This document shows positions 8,976-17,948 of a DNA stretch of 64,000 nucleotides, piece after piece. The first letter of the stretch is position 1; each line of letters begins with the position of its first letter. This stretch comes from Acinetobacter kookii. GTDB taxonomy: Bacteria; Pseudomonadota; Gammaproteobacteria; Pseudomonadales; Moraxellaceae. Position numbers and translations under genes: made by a program. The stretch lies in contig NZ_FMYO01000003.1 in assembly GCF_900096895.1 (NCBI RefSeq), positions 1-64,000 of the forward strand. Reading direction: 5' to 3'. A model generated the notes under the pieces. The model was not told the origin of the DNA. It worked only from the letters and a program-made list of their open reading frames with translations, and did not search any database.

Positions 8976-9941
8976 ATGAGCCAAACAGCACAATATGACC
9001 CAAATTACCAGTATCAACATATTCAGGTGAAACCGATTACCGGTCGTATCGGTGCGGAAATTGAGGGCGTAAAACTCTCTGCAACTCTAGATCAAGCTAC
9101 GGTCCATGAAATTAACCATGCACTGGTGAAATACAAGGCCATCTTCTTTAAAAATCAGCAGCACCTGACCGATGACGAACAGGAAGGCTTTGCTGCTTTA
9201 TTAGGAAAGCCTTTAAACCACCCAACGGTTCCGGTCAAAAGTGGCACAGCCCATGTATTAGAACTGGATTCACGTGGTGGACGGGCAGATACCTGGCATA
9301 CCGATATCAGCTTTATTGAAGATTATCCCAAAGCCTCTATTCTACGCAGTATAGTTGCGCCGGCAGCGGGAGGAGATACGGTTTGGGCCAATACCACAGC
9401 GGCTTATAACGACCTGCCAGCAGAACTGAAAGTTTTGGCGGATAGTTTACGAGCAGTACACAGCAATGACTATGACTATGCCTCTAAGGTAACCACAAGC
9501 CCGCGTATCGATGCAGAAAAATATCGTGCGCTATTCAATTCAACCGAATATGAAACAGAGCATCCATTGGTGCGTGTGCATCCGGAAAGCGGTGAAAAGA
9601 CCTTGTTATTGGGGCACTTCTTTAAACGTTTTGTGGGCTATAACAGCCAGGATTCACGCCGCCTGTTTGATCTATTTCAGGACTATGCCGTGCATCTGGA
9701 AAACATCGTGCGCTGGCGCTGGAGTGTAGGTGATGTGGCCATCTGGGATAACCGTGCCACCCAGCACCGTGCAATCAATGATTATGGGGATGAGCTGCGT
9801 GTCGTGCGCCGTGTCACCATTGCAGGGGATATTCCGTTTGGTGTAGATGGTCGCCCAAGTGTGAGCCTGAAAAAAGTGGTGAAACAGGACATTTCTAATT
9901 TTACTTTTGAAAATGGTCAAATTCTGGAAAAAGCATCCTGA
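8976..9941 (+). CDS. TauD/TfdA-family 2-oxoglutarate-dependent dioxygenase
   Basis: A 321-aa Fe(II)/2-oxoglutarate oxygenase. The metal ligands are visible: HTD in TWHTDISF (about residues 108-110), and the distal His in DNRATQHRAIND, followed by the Arg (LRVVRRVTI) that holds 2-oxoglutarate. Family members (TauD, alkylsulfatase AtsK, TfdA) hydroxylate next to a sulfonate, sulfate ester or ether and so release the hetero-group. In this genome a sulfur-scavenging role is plausible, given the organosulfur operon at 37-44 kb, but the substrate is not determined by sequence. AAGGAA precedes the ATG. A Crp/Fnr regulator follows after a terminator. Confidence 0.9.
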   Translation: MSQTAQYDPNYQYQHIQVKPITGRIGAEIEGVKLSATLDQATVHEINHALVKYKAIFFKNQQHLTDDEQEGFAALLGKPLNHPTVPVKSGTAHVLELDSRGGRADTWHTDISFIEDYPKASILRSIVAPAAGGDTVWANTTAAYNDLPAELKVLADSLRAVHSNDYDYASKVTTSPRIDAEKYRALFNSTEYETEHPLVRVHPESGEKTLLLGHFFKRFVGYNSQDSRRLFDLFQDYAVHLENIVRWRWSVGDVAIWDNRATQHRAINDYGDELRVVRRVTIAGDIPFGVDGRPSVSLKKVVKQDISNFTFENGQILEKAS

Positions 9942-10035
9942 TGATTCAACGAACTGATTTGCGCTGTGTTGGACCCGTAGTGATCTGAATTCGAGATATA
10001 CATAGCGCTAAAAATTGGTTGGTCTAAGCATACGA

Positions 10036-10067
10036 AAAACCTAGTATTTATATATTAGGTTTTTTTA
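10036..10067 (+). terminator. Terminator after the TauD-like gene
   Basis: AAAACCTA (10036-10043) pairs with TAGGTTTT (10056-10063), then a T-run. Confidence 0.75.
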
Positions 10068-10091
10068 TTTTAATGAGATCATCACTTTCGT

Positions 10092-10790
10092 ATGCAGAGT
10101 CGCGCAGAAAAATTACAGCAGATTTTCGGTCAGGATGCAGTGTTTTCTGCATTCAATACACAGTCGCATCAAACTTTAATGCAGCATGTGAAATATCTGC
10201 GTTTTTTACCACAGCAACAGATCTTGCATTATCAGCAGAAAATGGAGGATATCTATGTGCTGTTGTCTGGACGGATGCAGATTGGCTGGCTGCTCAGTGA
10301 TGGCGAGTTTAAGGTCAGCGATTATGTGAAAATGTATTCGGTGTTTAATCTGGTGCCATTTTTACAGCAAAAACCGCTGAATTTTGATTTTTATGCGGTA
10401 GAGCAAGTCGAAGTGGCGGTAATTTCAGGTCAGGTTTTTCTGGAACAATTACAGCAGCAGCCGCAAGCCATGTGGCAGATCATTCAATTATTGAGTGAAC
10501 GGATGTATGGCTTGATGGAGAAAAACCGTTATCTGCAAACCGCGAGTATGACGCAAAAAATTGCGCGACATTTAATAAGCTTGGGTCAACAGGCAAGATC
10601 AGCAGGTCAGGCCAATTCGAGCATGCAGTTTAAAATGAGCCAGCAGGAATTTGCCGAATTACTGCATGTGTCCCGGCAAACCTTAAACAAGCAACTGCAA
10701 TATTTTATCCAAGAGCGCATTGTAGAGTGGAATTATAGTCAAATCCGTATTCTTGATCTGCAGCGCTTAAAACAGATCAGTCATTTCTAG
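10092..10790 (+). CDS. Crp/Fnr-family transcriptional regulator
   Basis: A 232-aa protein with an N-terminal cyclic-nucleotide-binding-like beta barrel (about residues 30-120) and a C-terminal winged helix. Its recognition helix lies in QQEFAELLHVSRQTLNKQLQ (about residues 178-197), the usual Crp-type HTH. There is no FNR-type Cys cluster at the N-terminus, so an iron-sulfur oxygen sensor is unlikely. The ligand pocket residues of true CRP were not recognised, and the signal is unknown. The start has no strong ribosome binding site. It stands next to the TauD-like gene, which may be a target. Confidence 0.85.
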   Translation: MQSRAEKLQQIFGQDAVFSAFNTQSHQTLMQHVKYLRFLPQQQILHYQQKMEDIYVLLSGRMQIGWLLSDGEFKVSDYVKMYSVFNLVPFLQQKPLNFDFYAVEQVEVAVISGQVFLEQLQQQPQAMWQIIQLLSERMYGLMEKNRYLQTASMTQKIARHLISLGQQARSAGQANSSMQFKMSQQEFAELLHVSRQTLNKQLQYFIQERIVEWNYSQIRILDLQRLKQISHF

Positions 10791-10882
10791 CGGGGCATTT
10801 CGGGATAGAGTATTAGAAAATTGCTCATCACACTGAAACTTTCCTGGATGACTGAAAATAATTTCAAAATTTAAGGCAATAA

Positions 10883-10910
10883 AAAAGGCAAAGTCAAAAC
10901 TTTGCCTTTT
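10883..10910. terminator. Terminator serving slyD
   Basis: Perfect 11-bp stem, AAAAGGCAAAG (10883-10893) with CTTTGCCTTTT (10900-10910). On the minus strand it is followed by T-rich DNA, so it ends slyD and can also stop the converging regulator transcript. Confidence 0.85.
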
Positions 10911-10926
10911 ATGATCATGAACGATC

Positions 10927-11409
10927 TTAGTGGTGATGACCACCTGCACCGTGTACGTGACCGTGTTCTAATTCTTCAGCAGAAGCTGCACGAATTTCAA
11001 CAATTTCAACTTCGAAAGTTAAATCTTGGCCAGCAAGCGGGAAGTTGGCATCTACAACAACGTTGTCGCCTTCAACCGCTTTAACAGTCACGATTTGAAC
11101 GCCGTCATCAGTTTGAGCCTGGAATTGCATGCCAGGTTGGATGTTGTCCACACCTTGGAACATTTGAGCTGGAACTTCTTGTACGAGATCAGGGTTGTAT
11201 TCACCATAACCTTCAGCAGCAGGAACGTTTACAGTGAATTTTTCACCAACAGTTTTGCCTTCTAAAGCGTTTTCTAAACCAGGGATGATGTTACCCGCAC
11301 CGTGCAAATATGCAAGTGGCTCACCTTGTGATTGGTCGAGAGTTTCGCCCTCTGCGTTAGTCAACGTGTAGTGGAAAGAAACCACGAGGTCATTTGCAAT
11401 AGCAGTCAT
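10927..11409 (-). CDS. slyD: FKBP-type peptidyl-prolyl isomerase SlyD
   Basis: Folding catalyst and chaperone. The FKBP fold (YTLTNAEGETLD..., YLHGAGNIIPGLENALEG at about residues 30-50) is interrupted by the IF chaperone domain (about residues 70-125). The protein ends in a short His-rich tail (HGHVHGAGGHHH) that binds Ni2+ or Zn2+. The tail is shorter than that of E. coli SlyD, so any role in hydrogenase or urease maturation is less certain than the folding role. It is monocistronic with a strong terminator. Confidence 0.95.
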   Translation of the reverse strand: MTAIANDLVVSFHYTLTNAEGETLDQSQGEPLAYLHGAGNIIPGLENALEGKTVGEKFTVNVPAAEGYGEYNPDLVQEVPAQMFQGVDNIQPGMQFQAQTDDGVQIVTVKAVEGDNVVVDANFPLAGQDLTFEVEIVEIRAASAEELEHGHVHGAGGHHH

Positions 11410-11544
11410 GTTATTGATCCATTCAATTTTTTAAGGGTACATCATAAAGTGAAAAGTGGGTTTTGTAGACTAGATTTAGCAAAAATCTGCAATTTTCCCA
11501 CTTTGTATGGCGTTTTTTTAATAATGGGGACAATTTTTTAAATT

Positions 11545-12846
11545 TCAATGCAATTTTATCTTTGGCCCCATTTTTCTGGTGACAAAATCTTTGGCGGTTA
11601 AAAGACCTGCATGGACATAGCCATGAATGGTCGCCTGATGCAGTCGATATAAAGAAATATACATCGATTTTGCCAGCAAACCTTGCACATTCACTTGTCC
11701 GAGTAATTCTCCCACGGCTTTGTTATGGCTTAATGACACCAGCGAGCCTTTATCGGAGAATTTGAACATCGGTTGGGGCTTGCCCTGAATGCGGGCTTTC
11801 ATGGCATCAACCAGGAAACTGGCTTGCTGGCTGGCCACCTGAGCACGTGGACCGAGTACCGGTTCATCCGCAGTGGGTTGGCAATGGGCGCAGTCACCCA
11901 AAGCAAAAACATTCGGATCAGATAGCGTTTGCAGTGTTGCATACACTTTAAGGCGGTGAATATTGTCCTTCTGAAAGCCTTTTAACTTTTCCAGAACTGC
12001 AGGGGCTTTAATGCCTGCCGCCCAGACTTTCAGTTCGGCATCTATAGAGTTTCCATCGGCAAAATAGACTTTGTCCTCGTCAACTTTTGCTACCCGGTGT
12101 TGGGTCAATACCTGAATTCCAAATTGCTCAAGTTGATGGCGGGTGTGGTTGGCGATGGTCTCAGAAAGGGCAGGCAAAATCCGGTCGGCGGCTTCAATTA
12201 CGCTAATATGGACATTGTTCGGGTCAATTTTGTTTAAGCCATATTTAAAGTAAGTTTCTTTGGCTTGAAACAGTTCGGCAGCAAGTTCTATACCGGTTGC
12301 ACCTGCACCAATAATGGCAATATTCAGGACGCGGGTAGTATCATGATTTTGGGCCTGCAAATATAAATGCAGGAGGTCTTGCTGAAACACATCTGCCTGT
12401 TTACGGCTATCCAGAAAATGGCAGTGCTGTTTCACGCCTTCAGTATTAAAGTCATTCGAGGTCGAACCCACTGCAATAATTAAGGTATCGTAATCCAGAT
12501 GAATATTTTTCTGGCTTTGATCTGGCTTGGTTTGTTGGAATTTAGACCGCTGCGATGTTTCAAGAATAATCTGTTTGGCGTTTGGGTCGATTCCAATAAA
12601 ACTGCCCAGAACAAACTCATAATGATGTTTGGCAGCATGGGCAAAATAATTGGTTTCTTCGGCATGCGGATTGAGTGTACCCGCGGCAATTTCATGTAAC
12701 AGCGGTTTCCAGATATGGGTGAGCTTCTGATCGACTAAAGTGATGTGAGCTTGATGGGATTTACCTAAAGTATTACCCAGTTGCGTTGCAAGCTCTAAAC
12801 CGCCGACACCGCCACCCACAATAACAATTTTATGGAGATTACTCAT
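11545..12846 (-). CDS. ndh: Type II NADH:quinone oxidoreductase
   Basis: A 433-aa single-subunit, non-proton-pumping NADH dehydrogenase on the inner face of the membrane. The first dinucleotide fold (VIVGGGVGGLELA, residues 8-20) binds FAD. The second (IIGAGATGIELAAEL, near residue 180) binds NADH. The FALGDCAHC segment (near residue 318) contacts the flavin. The quinone-region AQVASQQA signature follows it. The C-terminal part is amphipathic and should anchor the enzyme to the membrane. It passes NADH electrons to ubiquinone without building proton-motive force. Confidence 0.92.
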   Translation of the reverse strand: MSNLHKIVIVGGGVGGLELATQLGNTLGKSHQAHITLVDQKLTHIWKPLLHEIAAGTLNPHAEETNYFAHAAKHHYEFVLGSFIGIDPNAKQIILETSQRSKFQQTKPDQSQKNIHLDYDTLIIAVGSTSNDFNTEGVKQHCHFLDSRKQADVFQQDLLHLYLQAQNHDTTRVLNIAIIGAGATGIELAAELFQAKETYFKYGLNKIDPNNVHISVIEAADRILPALSETIANHTRHQLEQFGIQVLTQHRVAKVDEDKVYFADGNSIDAELKVWAAGIKAPAVLEKLKGFQKDNIHRLKVYATLQTLSDPNVFALGDCAHCQPTADEPVLGPRAQVASQQASFLVDAMKARIQGKPQPMFKFSDKGSLVSLSHNKAVGELLGQVNVQGLLAKSMYISLYRLHQATIHGYVHAGLLTAKDFVTRKMGPKIKLH

Positions 12847-12967
12847 TTTTTTGACCTATTTTTATTTTAAAGACGAAAAAAAAGATGGCATCAATATGCC
12901 ACCTTCAATTCATTGCTTTTGTTTATATTGTTATACAGCTTACATAATTTAAAGAAATGTCACGCAA

Positions 12968-14278
12968 TTAACCTAGAGGATAAATTTTGACTTTAATTTC
13001 CTCAGTGGAGAAAAAGCTAAAAAGCTGCTTAAGCCAAATGGCAATTTTCTGGAAGAAATTGGCTTCTTCAATTTGCACATCATTTTCAATGGCAATGGTG
13101 CGAATCAACTGGTTATTCTGGTAAACATGCACAGTTGCCAGTTGCATGACTTGGGCTAAAGGTGCAGTCAGGTATTTTTCTTTAATTTCAACATTTAAGT
13201 AGGTTTTGGTTTCTTGTAAGGGAGCAACCGCCTGAATTGTTCCATTGCCGGTATTCAGCATAACACGCTGATTCACCCTATCATAAGTTTGCAGGTCAAT
13301 TGCATAGGGCTGGTTATACAAAGACGTCGTCACAATTTGCGGTTGGCTGGTTTCCAGTTTGAACATTTTTAAAGTGGATTTAATGACCGGCAACTCAGCG
13401 ATCAGCTGCTTGTCTTTAATTGCCACTTCATTACGGGTATAGGTATAAGCCATATCCAGCAGGGTATGTGCAACTTCAGCACGTTTTAAGGCATTTTTTG
13501 TTCCCATCACCACCACAATCAGGCGGCGTTCAGGCAGTGCAGGATTACCGGTAGGACGGTGTGCAGTCAGTGCCAGGTTATAGCCTGCCGCTTTGGTGAA
13601 ACCTGTTTTTAAACCATCCACACTGGGGTCAAACTTGAGTGCCAGGTTGGTTGCGCGATGAAAACGCTGGTTATAACTGAAACTTGGCATGACTGAATAA
13701 TGCAGGTATTCAGGTGTCTGAACACTAACGGCTTGACCGAGCAAGGCCATGTCATGAGCAGATGAGTAATGATTTGGCATGGTCACGCCTGGCGCATTGG
13801 CAAAATGCGTGTCCTTCATTCCTAAGGTTTTGGCTTCTTTATTCATGCGTTCGATGAAAGCCGGTACGCTACCCGAAATGCGTTCTGCCAAAGTCACAGC
13901 CGCATCGTTGGCTGACATCACGATCAGGCCTGCAAGCAGCTGATCAACGGTGATCTGATCACCTTCTTTCAGGTACATCTGCGACTCATCCCACTGCACC
14001 ATTTTTACCACCGGTGTCGCCGTGATGACCTCATCTTTCTTTAAATGACCGGCTTCAATTTCTTTCAGGGCGATATAGGCAACCATCATTTTGGTCATGG
14101 ATGCCGGTGCACGTTGCTCATGGCTATTGTGCTCTGCAATGACCTGACCTGATTGGGTGTCAAGAATGGTCCATGCAGCGGCTTCAACGCTTTCAGGAAC
14201 CAGGTTCAGCAATGCAGCATTGACTATCGTGGAGCACAATAAACTTAAGGATGCGAGGAGGTAGATGACAGCTTTCAA
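12968..14278 (-). CDS. D-alanyl-D-alanine carboxypeptidase, PBP5/6 family
   Basis: Removes the terminal D-Ala from peptidoglycan pentapeptides in the periplasm. A signal peptide (about residues 1-21) precedes the serine-enzyme core. The nucleophile motif SMTK is at 60-63, SAN at 122-124 and KTG at 223-225, all intact. A C-terminal beta domain and an amphipathic tail (IAIWLKQLFSFFSTEE) for membrane attachment follow. At 436 aa it is longer than E. coli DacA (about 400), closer to the longer Acinetobacter paralogue often called DacD. The paralogue name is not settled here. Confidence 0.92.
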   Translation of the reverse strand: MKAVIYLLASLSLLCSTIVNAALLNLVPESVEAAAWTILDTQSGQVIAEHNSHEQRAPASMTKMMVAYIALKEIEAGHLKKDEVITATPVVKMVQWDESQMYLKEGDQITVDQLLAGLIVMSANDAAVTLAERISGSVPAFIERMNKEAKTLGMKDTHFANAPGVTMPNHYSSAHDMALLGQAVSVQTPEYLHYSVMPSFSYNQRFHRATNLALKFDPSVDGLKTGFTKAAGYNLALTAHRPTGNPALPERRLIVVVMGTKNALKRAEVAHTLLDMAYTYTRNEVAIKDKQLIAELPVIKSTLKMFKLETSQPQIVTTSLYNQPYAIDLQTYDRVNQRVMLNTGNGTIQAVAPLQETKTYLNVEIKEKYLTAPLAQVMQLATVHVYQNNQLIRTIAIENDVQIEEANFFQKIAIWLKQLFSFFSTEEIKVKIYPLG

Positions 14279-14459
14279 TGATCTTCCTTATTTACCAATC
14301 CATTGGTGGTAGAAATGCAAAAAATATGAGGAATGCTATGCCTTTTTTTTAAGTATGGCTAGTCGGAATTGTAGACAATTGCGACAGTTCAGCATTGCCG
14401 GGCAAAAAATGCTAAGCTAATTGTTAAGTTAACTTTTCTTATATTTTATATTGCCCATT

Positions 14460-16166
14460 ATGTTGCATTATCAAATCGAATTTGACGATTATCGTCAGCA
14501 TCTTATTCACGTGACACTTCGCTTTTTGGCAGATCCCACCCAAGTCTTGTCACTGCCGACCTGGATTCCGGGCAGCTATCTGATTCGTGAATTTTCAAAG
14601 CATATTGAGTCAGTTCGTGCATATGATGAAGAGGGCCGCATTTTACAAATTCAGAAATTTGAAAAGAATAAATGGCGTTTATTTAACACCGATCATGAGC
14701 TGATTACGGTGGAATATGATGTCTATGCCTATGATTTATCGGTACGTGGCGCTTATGTCGATCAAACCCGCCTTTATGTGAATCCGGCCTGTGCATGTTT
14801 GGGACTTGAGGGACAGGAAGATAAAGCGGTTGAAGTGGAAGTGTTCTTGCCAGATGAGCTGAAGCATTTCCAGTTGGCAACCGGTTTAATGGCTAAAAGT
14901 CTGGTTAAAGGTCGTTATACCTTAAAGGCAGACAACTATGCCCAGTTGATTGATTCACCCTTCGAGCTGGCAGAGCAAACCCGCTTTAGCTTTGAAGCCA
15001 ATGGTATTCCGCATGAATTCGTGGTGTCTGGCAAACATGCCATGAATGCCGCGCGCATGCAGCAAGACATTGAAAAAATCTGTGCCACTGAAATTTCAAT
15101 GTTCGGTTCTGCGCCATTTAGCGACTATACCTTTATGACCATGGCGACAGGCAATAGCTATGGGGGCCTGGAGCATCCGAACAGTACCAGTCTGATTACC
15201 CCGCGTGAGGATTTGCCTAAAGCGGATGAACCTGCTGAACCCTCAGCGGATTATCAGCGTTTTCTGGGGCTGTGCAGTCACGAGTATTTCCATTCCTGGT
15301 TGGTAAAATTTATCCGTCCTGAAAATTTCGTCAATTATGATTTGAACAAAGAAGGCTACACTTCATTATTGTGGATTTTTGAAGGTTTTACTTCTTATTA
15401 TGACGACCTGATTTTGCTGCGTAGTGGTGTGATTTCTCAGGAATCCTATCTGAAATTATTAACAACCCAGATAGACCGCTATTTGCAAAACCCGGGACGT
15501 GCGATTCAAACCGTTGCAGATTCAAGTTTTGATGCTTGGGTGAAATTCTACCGTCAGGATGAAAACTCGAATAACGCCGGTACCAGCTACTATAATAAGG
15601 GCTGTTTGGTGGCGCTGTGTCTGGATTTGGGCTTGCGTTTACGCGGTTCAAGCCTGGATGCCTTAATGCGTAAATTGTATAAAAATGCGCAAAATGGTGT
15701 TCAAGTTAATGAGCGTACCATCTTCGATTTGTGTAATGAGTTGACCGGTGATAAATGGCTTGAACAGATCAATCATTTGATTAATACCACCGATGAGTTG
15801 CCGCTAGACCAGTTATTCCCTGAGTTTGGTCTAAGTTTTGAGGTTAAAAATGACAAGTCATTGCCATTTGGCTTAAAGCTTGCCGATAAACCTGAAGGCG
15901 TGGTGATTCAACAAGCACGTCGAGAGGGTGCCGGGGCGAAAGCAGGTCTTTCTGCGCAAGATGTTGTTATCGCGATTGATGGTTTGAAAGCGACGACTAA
16001 ACTTGTTGAAAAATATGCAAAACAAGAGGAAATGTATACTGTTCATGCTTTCCGCCGTGATGAGCTAATGACTTTTGAAGTTCAGGCCGGTGGTTCTGAA
16101 TTGACTGAAGTTGAGCTGAAAGTTACAGATCAGGCTAAGGCTGAGAAGTGGTTAAAGGCAATTTAA
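14460..16166 (+). CDS. M61-family metallopeptidase with PDZ domain
   Basis: A glycyl-aminopeptidase-like zinc peptidase of about 568 aa. The N-terminal beta domain binds substrate. The zinc motif HEYFH is at His274-His278, with the third ligand Glu in EGFTSYYDD (Glu308). A PDZ domain follows (about residues 455-540; GVVIQQARREGAGAKAGL). No signal peptide was seen, so it is cytoplasmic as annotated. The ATG at 14460 is preferred to the in-frame TTG at 14451. The family prefers N-terminal Gly or Ala; the physiological substrates are unknown. The gene ends at a strong terminator. Confidence 0.9.
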   Translation: MLHYQIEFDDYRQHLIHVTLRFLADPTQVLSLPTWIPGSYLIREFSKHIESVRAYDEEGRILQIQKFEKNKWRLFNTDHELITVEYDVYAYDLSVRGAYVDQTRLYVNPACACLGLEGQEDKAVEVEVFLPDELKHFQLATGLMAKSLVKGRYTLKADNYAQLIDSPFELAEQTRFSFEANGIPHEFVVSGKHAMNAARMQQDIEKICATEISMFGSAPFSDYTFMTMATGNSYGGLEHPNSTSLITPREDLPKADEPAEPSADYQRFLGLCSHEYFHSWLVKFIRPENFVNYDLNKEGYTSLLWIFEGFTSYYDDLILLRSGVISQESYLKLLTTQIDRYLQNPGRAIQTVADSSFDAWVKFYRQDENSNNAGTSYYNKGCLVALCLDLGLRLRGSSLDALMRKLYKNAQNGVQVNERTIFDLCNELTGDKWLEQINHLINTTDELPLDQLFPEFGLSFEVKNDKSLPFGLKLADKPEGVVIQQARREGAGAKAGLSAQDVVIAIDGLKATTKLVEKYAKQEEMYTVHAFRRDELMTFEVQAGGSELTEVELKVTDQAKAEKWLKAI

Positions 16167-16190
16167 TCCACCTTTAAATACTTTGTATAA

Positions 16191-16218
16191 AAGAGGATGT
16201 TTACATCCTCTTTTTTTG
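16191..16218 (+). terminator. Terminator after the M61 peptidase gene
   Basis: AAGAGGATGT (16191-16200) pairs perfectly with ACATCCTCTT (16203-16212), followed by T-rich DNA. Confidence 0.85.
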
Positions 16219-16222
16219 TTCT

Positions 16223-16462
16223 ATGCTTTATTTAAGCCTCATTTTAAAAAGTATAAAAGTGAGAAAGAACCATAATTTCGATATCCCGATCTGGGTATTA
16301 ATATTGCCCATGGTGCTGGCTCACCCGGTCAATATTTACTTTTTGGATGGGAGGTATTCATTTGATGCAGCGCTTTTGTTCGCCTGTATTTTGACAATTG
16401 TTGCTGTGGTCAGCATTAAGCTTGTGTACGATTTTTTGAAGAATAAATTTCGTTCTAAATAG
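16223..16462 (+). CDS. Small membrane protein, 79 aa
   Basis: A 79-codon frame with two predicted membrane segments (about residues 22-40, IPIWVLILPMVLAHPVNIY, and 48-70, AALLFACILTIVAVVSIKLV) and a basic C-terminus. It begins only a few bases after the previous terminator, so the true start might be internal. No ribosome binding site is obvious. The regular hydrophobic pattern supports a real inner-membrane protein of unknown role. Confidence 0.5.
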   Translation: MLYLSLILKSIKVRKNHNFDIPIWVLILPMVLAHPVNIYFLDGRYSFDAALLFACILTIVAVVSIKLVYDFLKNKFRSK

Positions 16463-16533
16463 CCTAAGTATTATTTGATAATTTCATAAAAATTATGTTA
16501 AACAATGGCTTAAATATTTTTTATGATTAGAAG

Positions 16534-17274
16534 ATGAATCAAAAAAGTTTAATTATTGGAATTTGTGTAACTCTAGTTTGGTTTTTGGCTATAACCATTT
16601 TTTGTATTTTAGAAAACTTCGGATTTGAGCAGAATAATTTAAATTCTTTAGGGGATTTTCTCGCAGGAATATTTGCACCAGTCGCATTCTTTTGGTTGAT
16701 TTTAGGCTATGTTCAACAGGGCAAACAGTTAGATCAAAACACCAAGGCTTTAGAACAGTAGGAAAGAGCACTTCAACTTCAAATTGATGAGATGAGGGAG
16801 AGTGTTAAACAGCAAGCAGAACTTGTAAATATTCAGAGGCAGCAATTTGAAGACCAGCAGAGGATATTTGAGCCACGGTTTATTATTTCTAATACAGAGG
16901 TATTTAATGTATTAGGTCAAGAGTTTGATAGAAACTCTGAAAATAATCATTTATTAACTTTAAACCAGAATGTATTTGTTAAGGTTACTTTTAATTTAAT
17001 TAATTTTGGTGAAGAAATCTTTGATGTGAAAATTAAAGAAAGTGGAAAGCAACTGATATTAGTAAAATTTGACCATATAGCAATAGGAAAAATTCAAAAT
17101 ATAGAGTTGGAATTAACATATATCCAGATAGATTTATTAAATCGCGAACAACAATTATTTGCTGAGTTTGATATGGATTTTATGTGTAAGAATGGGAGAA
17201 AGTTATGTAAAAAACTTAGATCTCTAATTTATAAGCGTAATGAATTACAATTTGGTGCGGAATTCTTTCTATAA
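16534..17274 (+). pseudogene. Membrane-anchored coiled-coil protein split by an in-frame amber codon
   Basis: Two frames, 16534-16761 (75 codons) and the stretch through 17274, lie in the same reading frame and are separated only by a single TAG at 16759-16761. Read across, the sequence continues naturally as NTKALEQ-stop-ERALQLQIDEM, one uninterrupted Gln/Glu-rich coiled coil. A CAG-to-TAG or similar change is therefore likely. The whole protein would be about 246 aa: two N-terminal membrane helices, the coiled coil, and a C-terminal beta-rich soluble domain (from about residue 115). An internal ATG at 16792 could still give a cytoplasmic fragment. The AT-rich base use differs from its neighbours. 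Function unknown. Confidence 0.75.
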
Positions 17275-17436
17275 AAATAAAACTACTTACTTGAGTTTTA
17301 ATAATTAAATCTTATCAACTATTACACCCACGATCGCGTAATGCTTTAGTATGTGGACGACTCGTACCATTTGCTTATTATTGAGTTGGTTGGGTTTGGA
17401 TAATCAATATTTCTTAGCATTAATCAGTTTAAGTCC

Positions 17437-17835
17437 TTAGTTCCCCCGATAAGTTGAATACCCATAAGGACTGAGCAACAGCGGAATATGGTAATGCTCC
17501 AAACTGCCATCAATCACAAATACTACGGGGACTTCTGGAAAGAATGAACGCTGATTTTTTGCCTTAAACCAGTCGCCGGTTTTAAAAGTAACTTTATAAA
17601 TGCCTTTTTGAAGGTTGGTGTCTTTGGGGTATAAATCCGTAACCCTGCCTTCACTATTGGTTTTCGCTTCATTGAGCTTGGTCCATTTATCACCTTGCTG
17701 CGCTTCCAGTACTACGGATACATTGGAGGCAGGCAAGCCGGAATCCAGATTCAGTACATGAACACTTAAAGGATTTTGAGCAAAACTCAAAGTCGAAAAA
17801 CCTGCGATTAAAGCAGAAAAGATAATATTTTTCAT
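17437..17835 (-). CDS. uraH: 5-hydroxyisourate hydrolase (transthyretin-like), secreted form
   Basis: Hydrolyses 5-hydroxyisourate, the product of urate oxidation, to OHCU. The first motif is LSVHVLNLDSGLPASNVSV; the middle block is EGRVTDL; the C-terminal signature is LLLSPYGYSTYRGN, close to the family's YRGS ending. A signal peptide of about 20 residues (ending SFAQ) indicates export to the periplasm, as in some other proteobacteria. The ATG at 17835 is used because the upstream in-frame codon at 17850 is only a TTG. No other urate genes adjoin it, which is unusual for a ureide pathway. Confidence 0.88.
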   Translation of the reverse strand: MKNIIFSALIAGFSTLSFAQNPLSVHVLNLDSGLPASNVSVVLEAQQGDKWTKLNEAKTNSEGRVTDLYPKDTNLQKGIYKVTFKTGDWFKAKNQRSFFPEVPVVFVIDGSLEHYHIPLLLSPYGYSTYRGN

Positions 17836-17907
17836 AATAAGCCGACTCAAATTGCAACCTAAACTCAGTCTACAGAATATAAAAAAACAATATATTTGGA
17901 TTTTGTA

Positions 17908-17935
17908 TTAAAAAAGGGTGCTTATGCACCCTTAT
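17908..17935 (-). terminator. Terminator after rluE
   Basis: AAGGGTGC (17914-17921) pairs with GCACCCTT (17926-17933). On the minus strand it is followed by T-rich sequence. Confidence 0.75.
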
Positions 17936-17948
17936 TATATTGTGGCGA

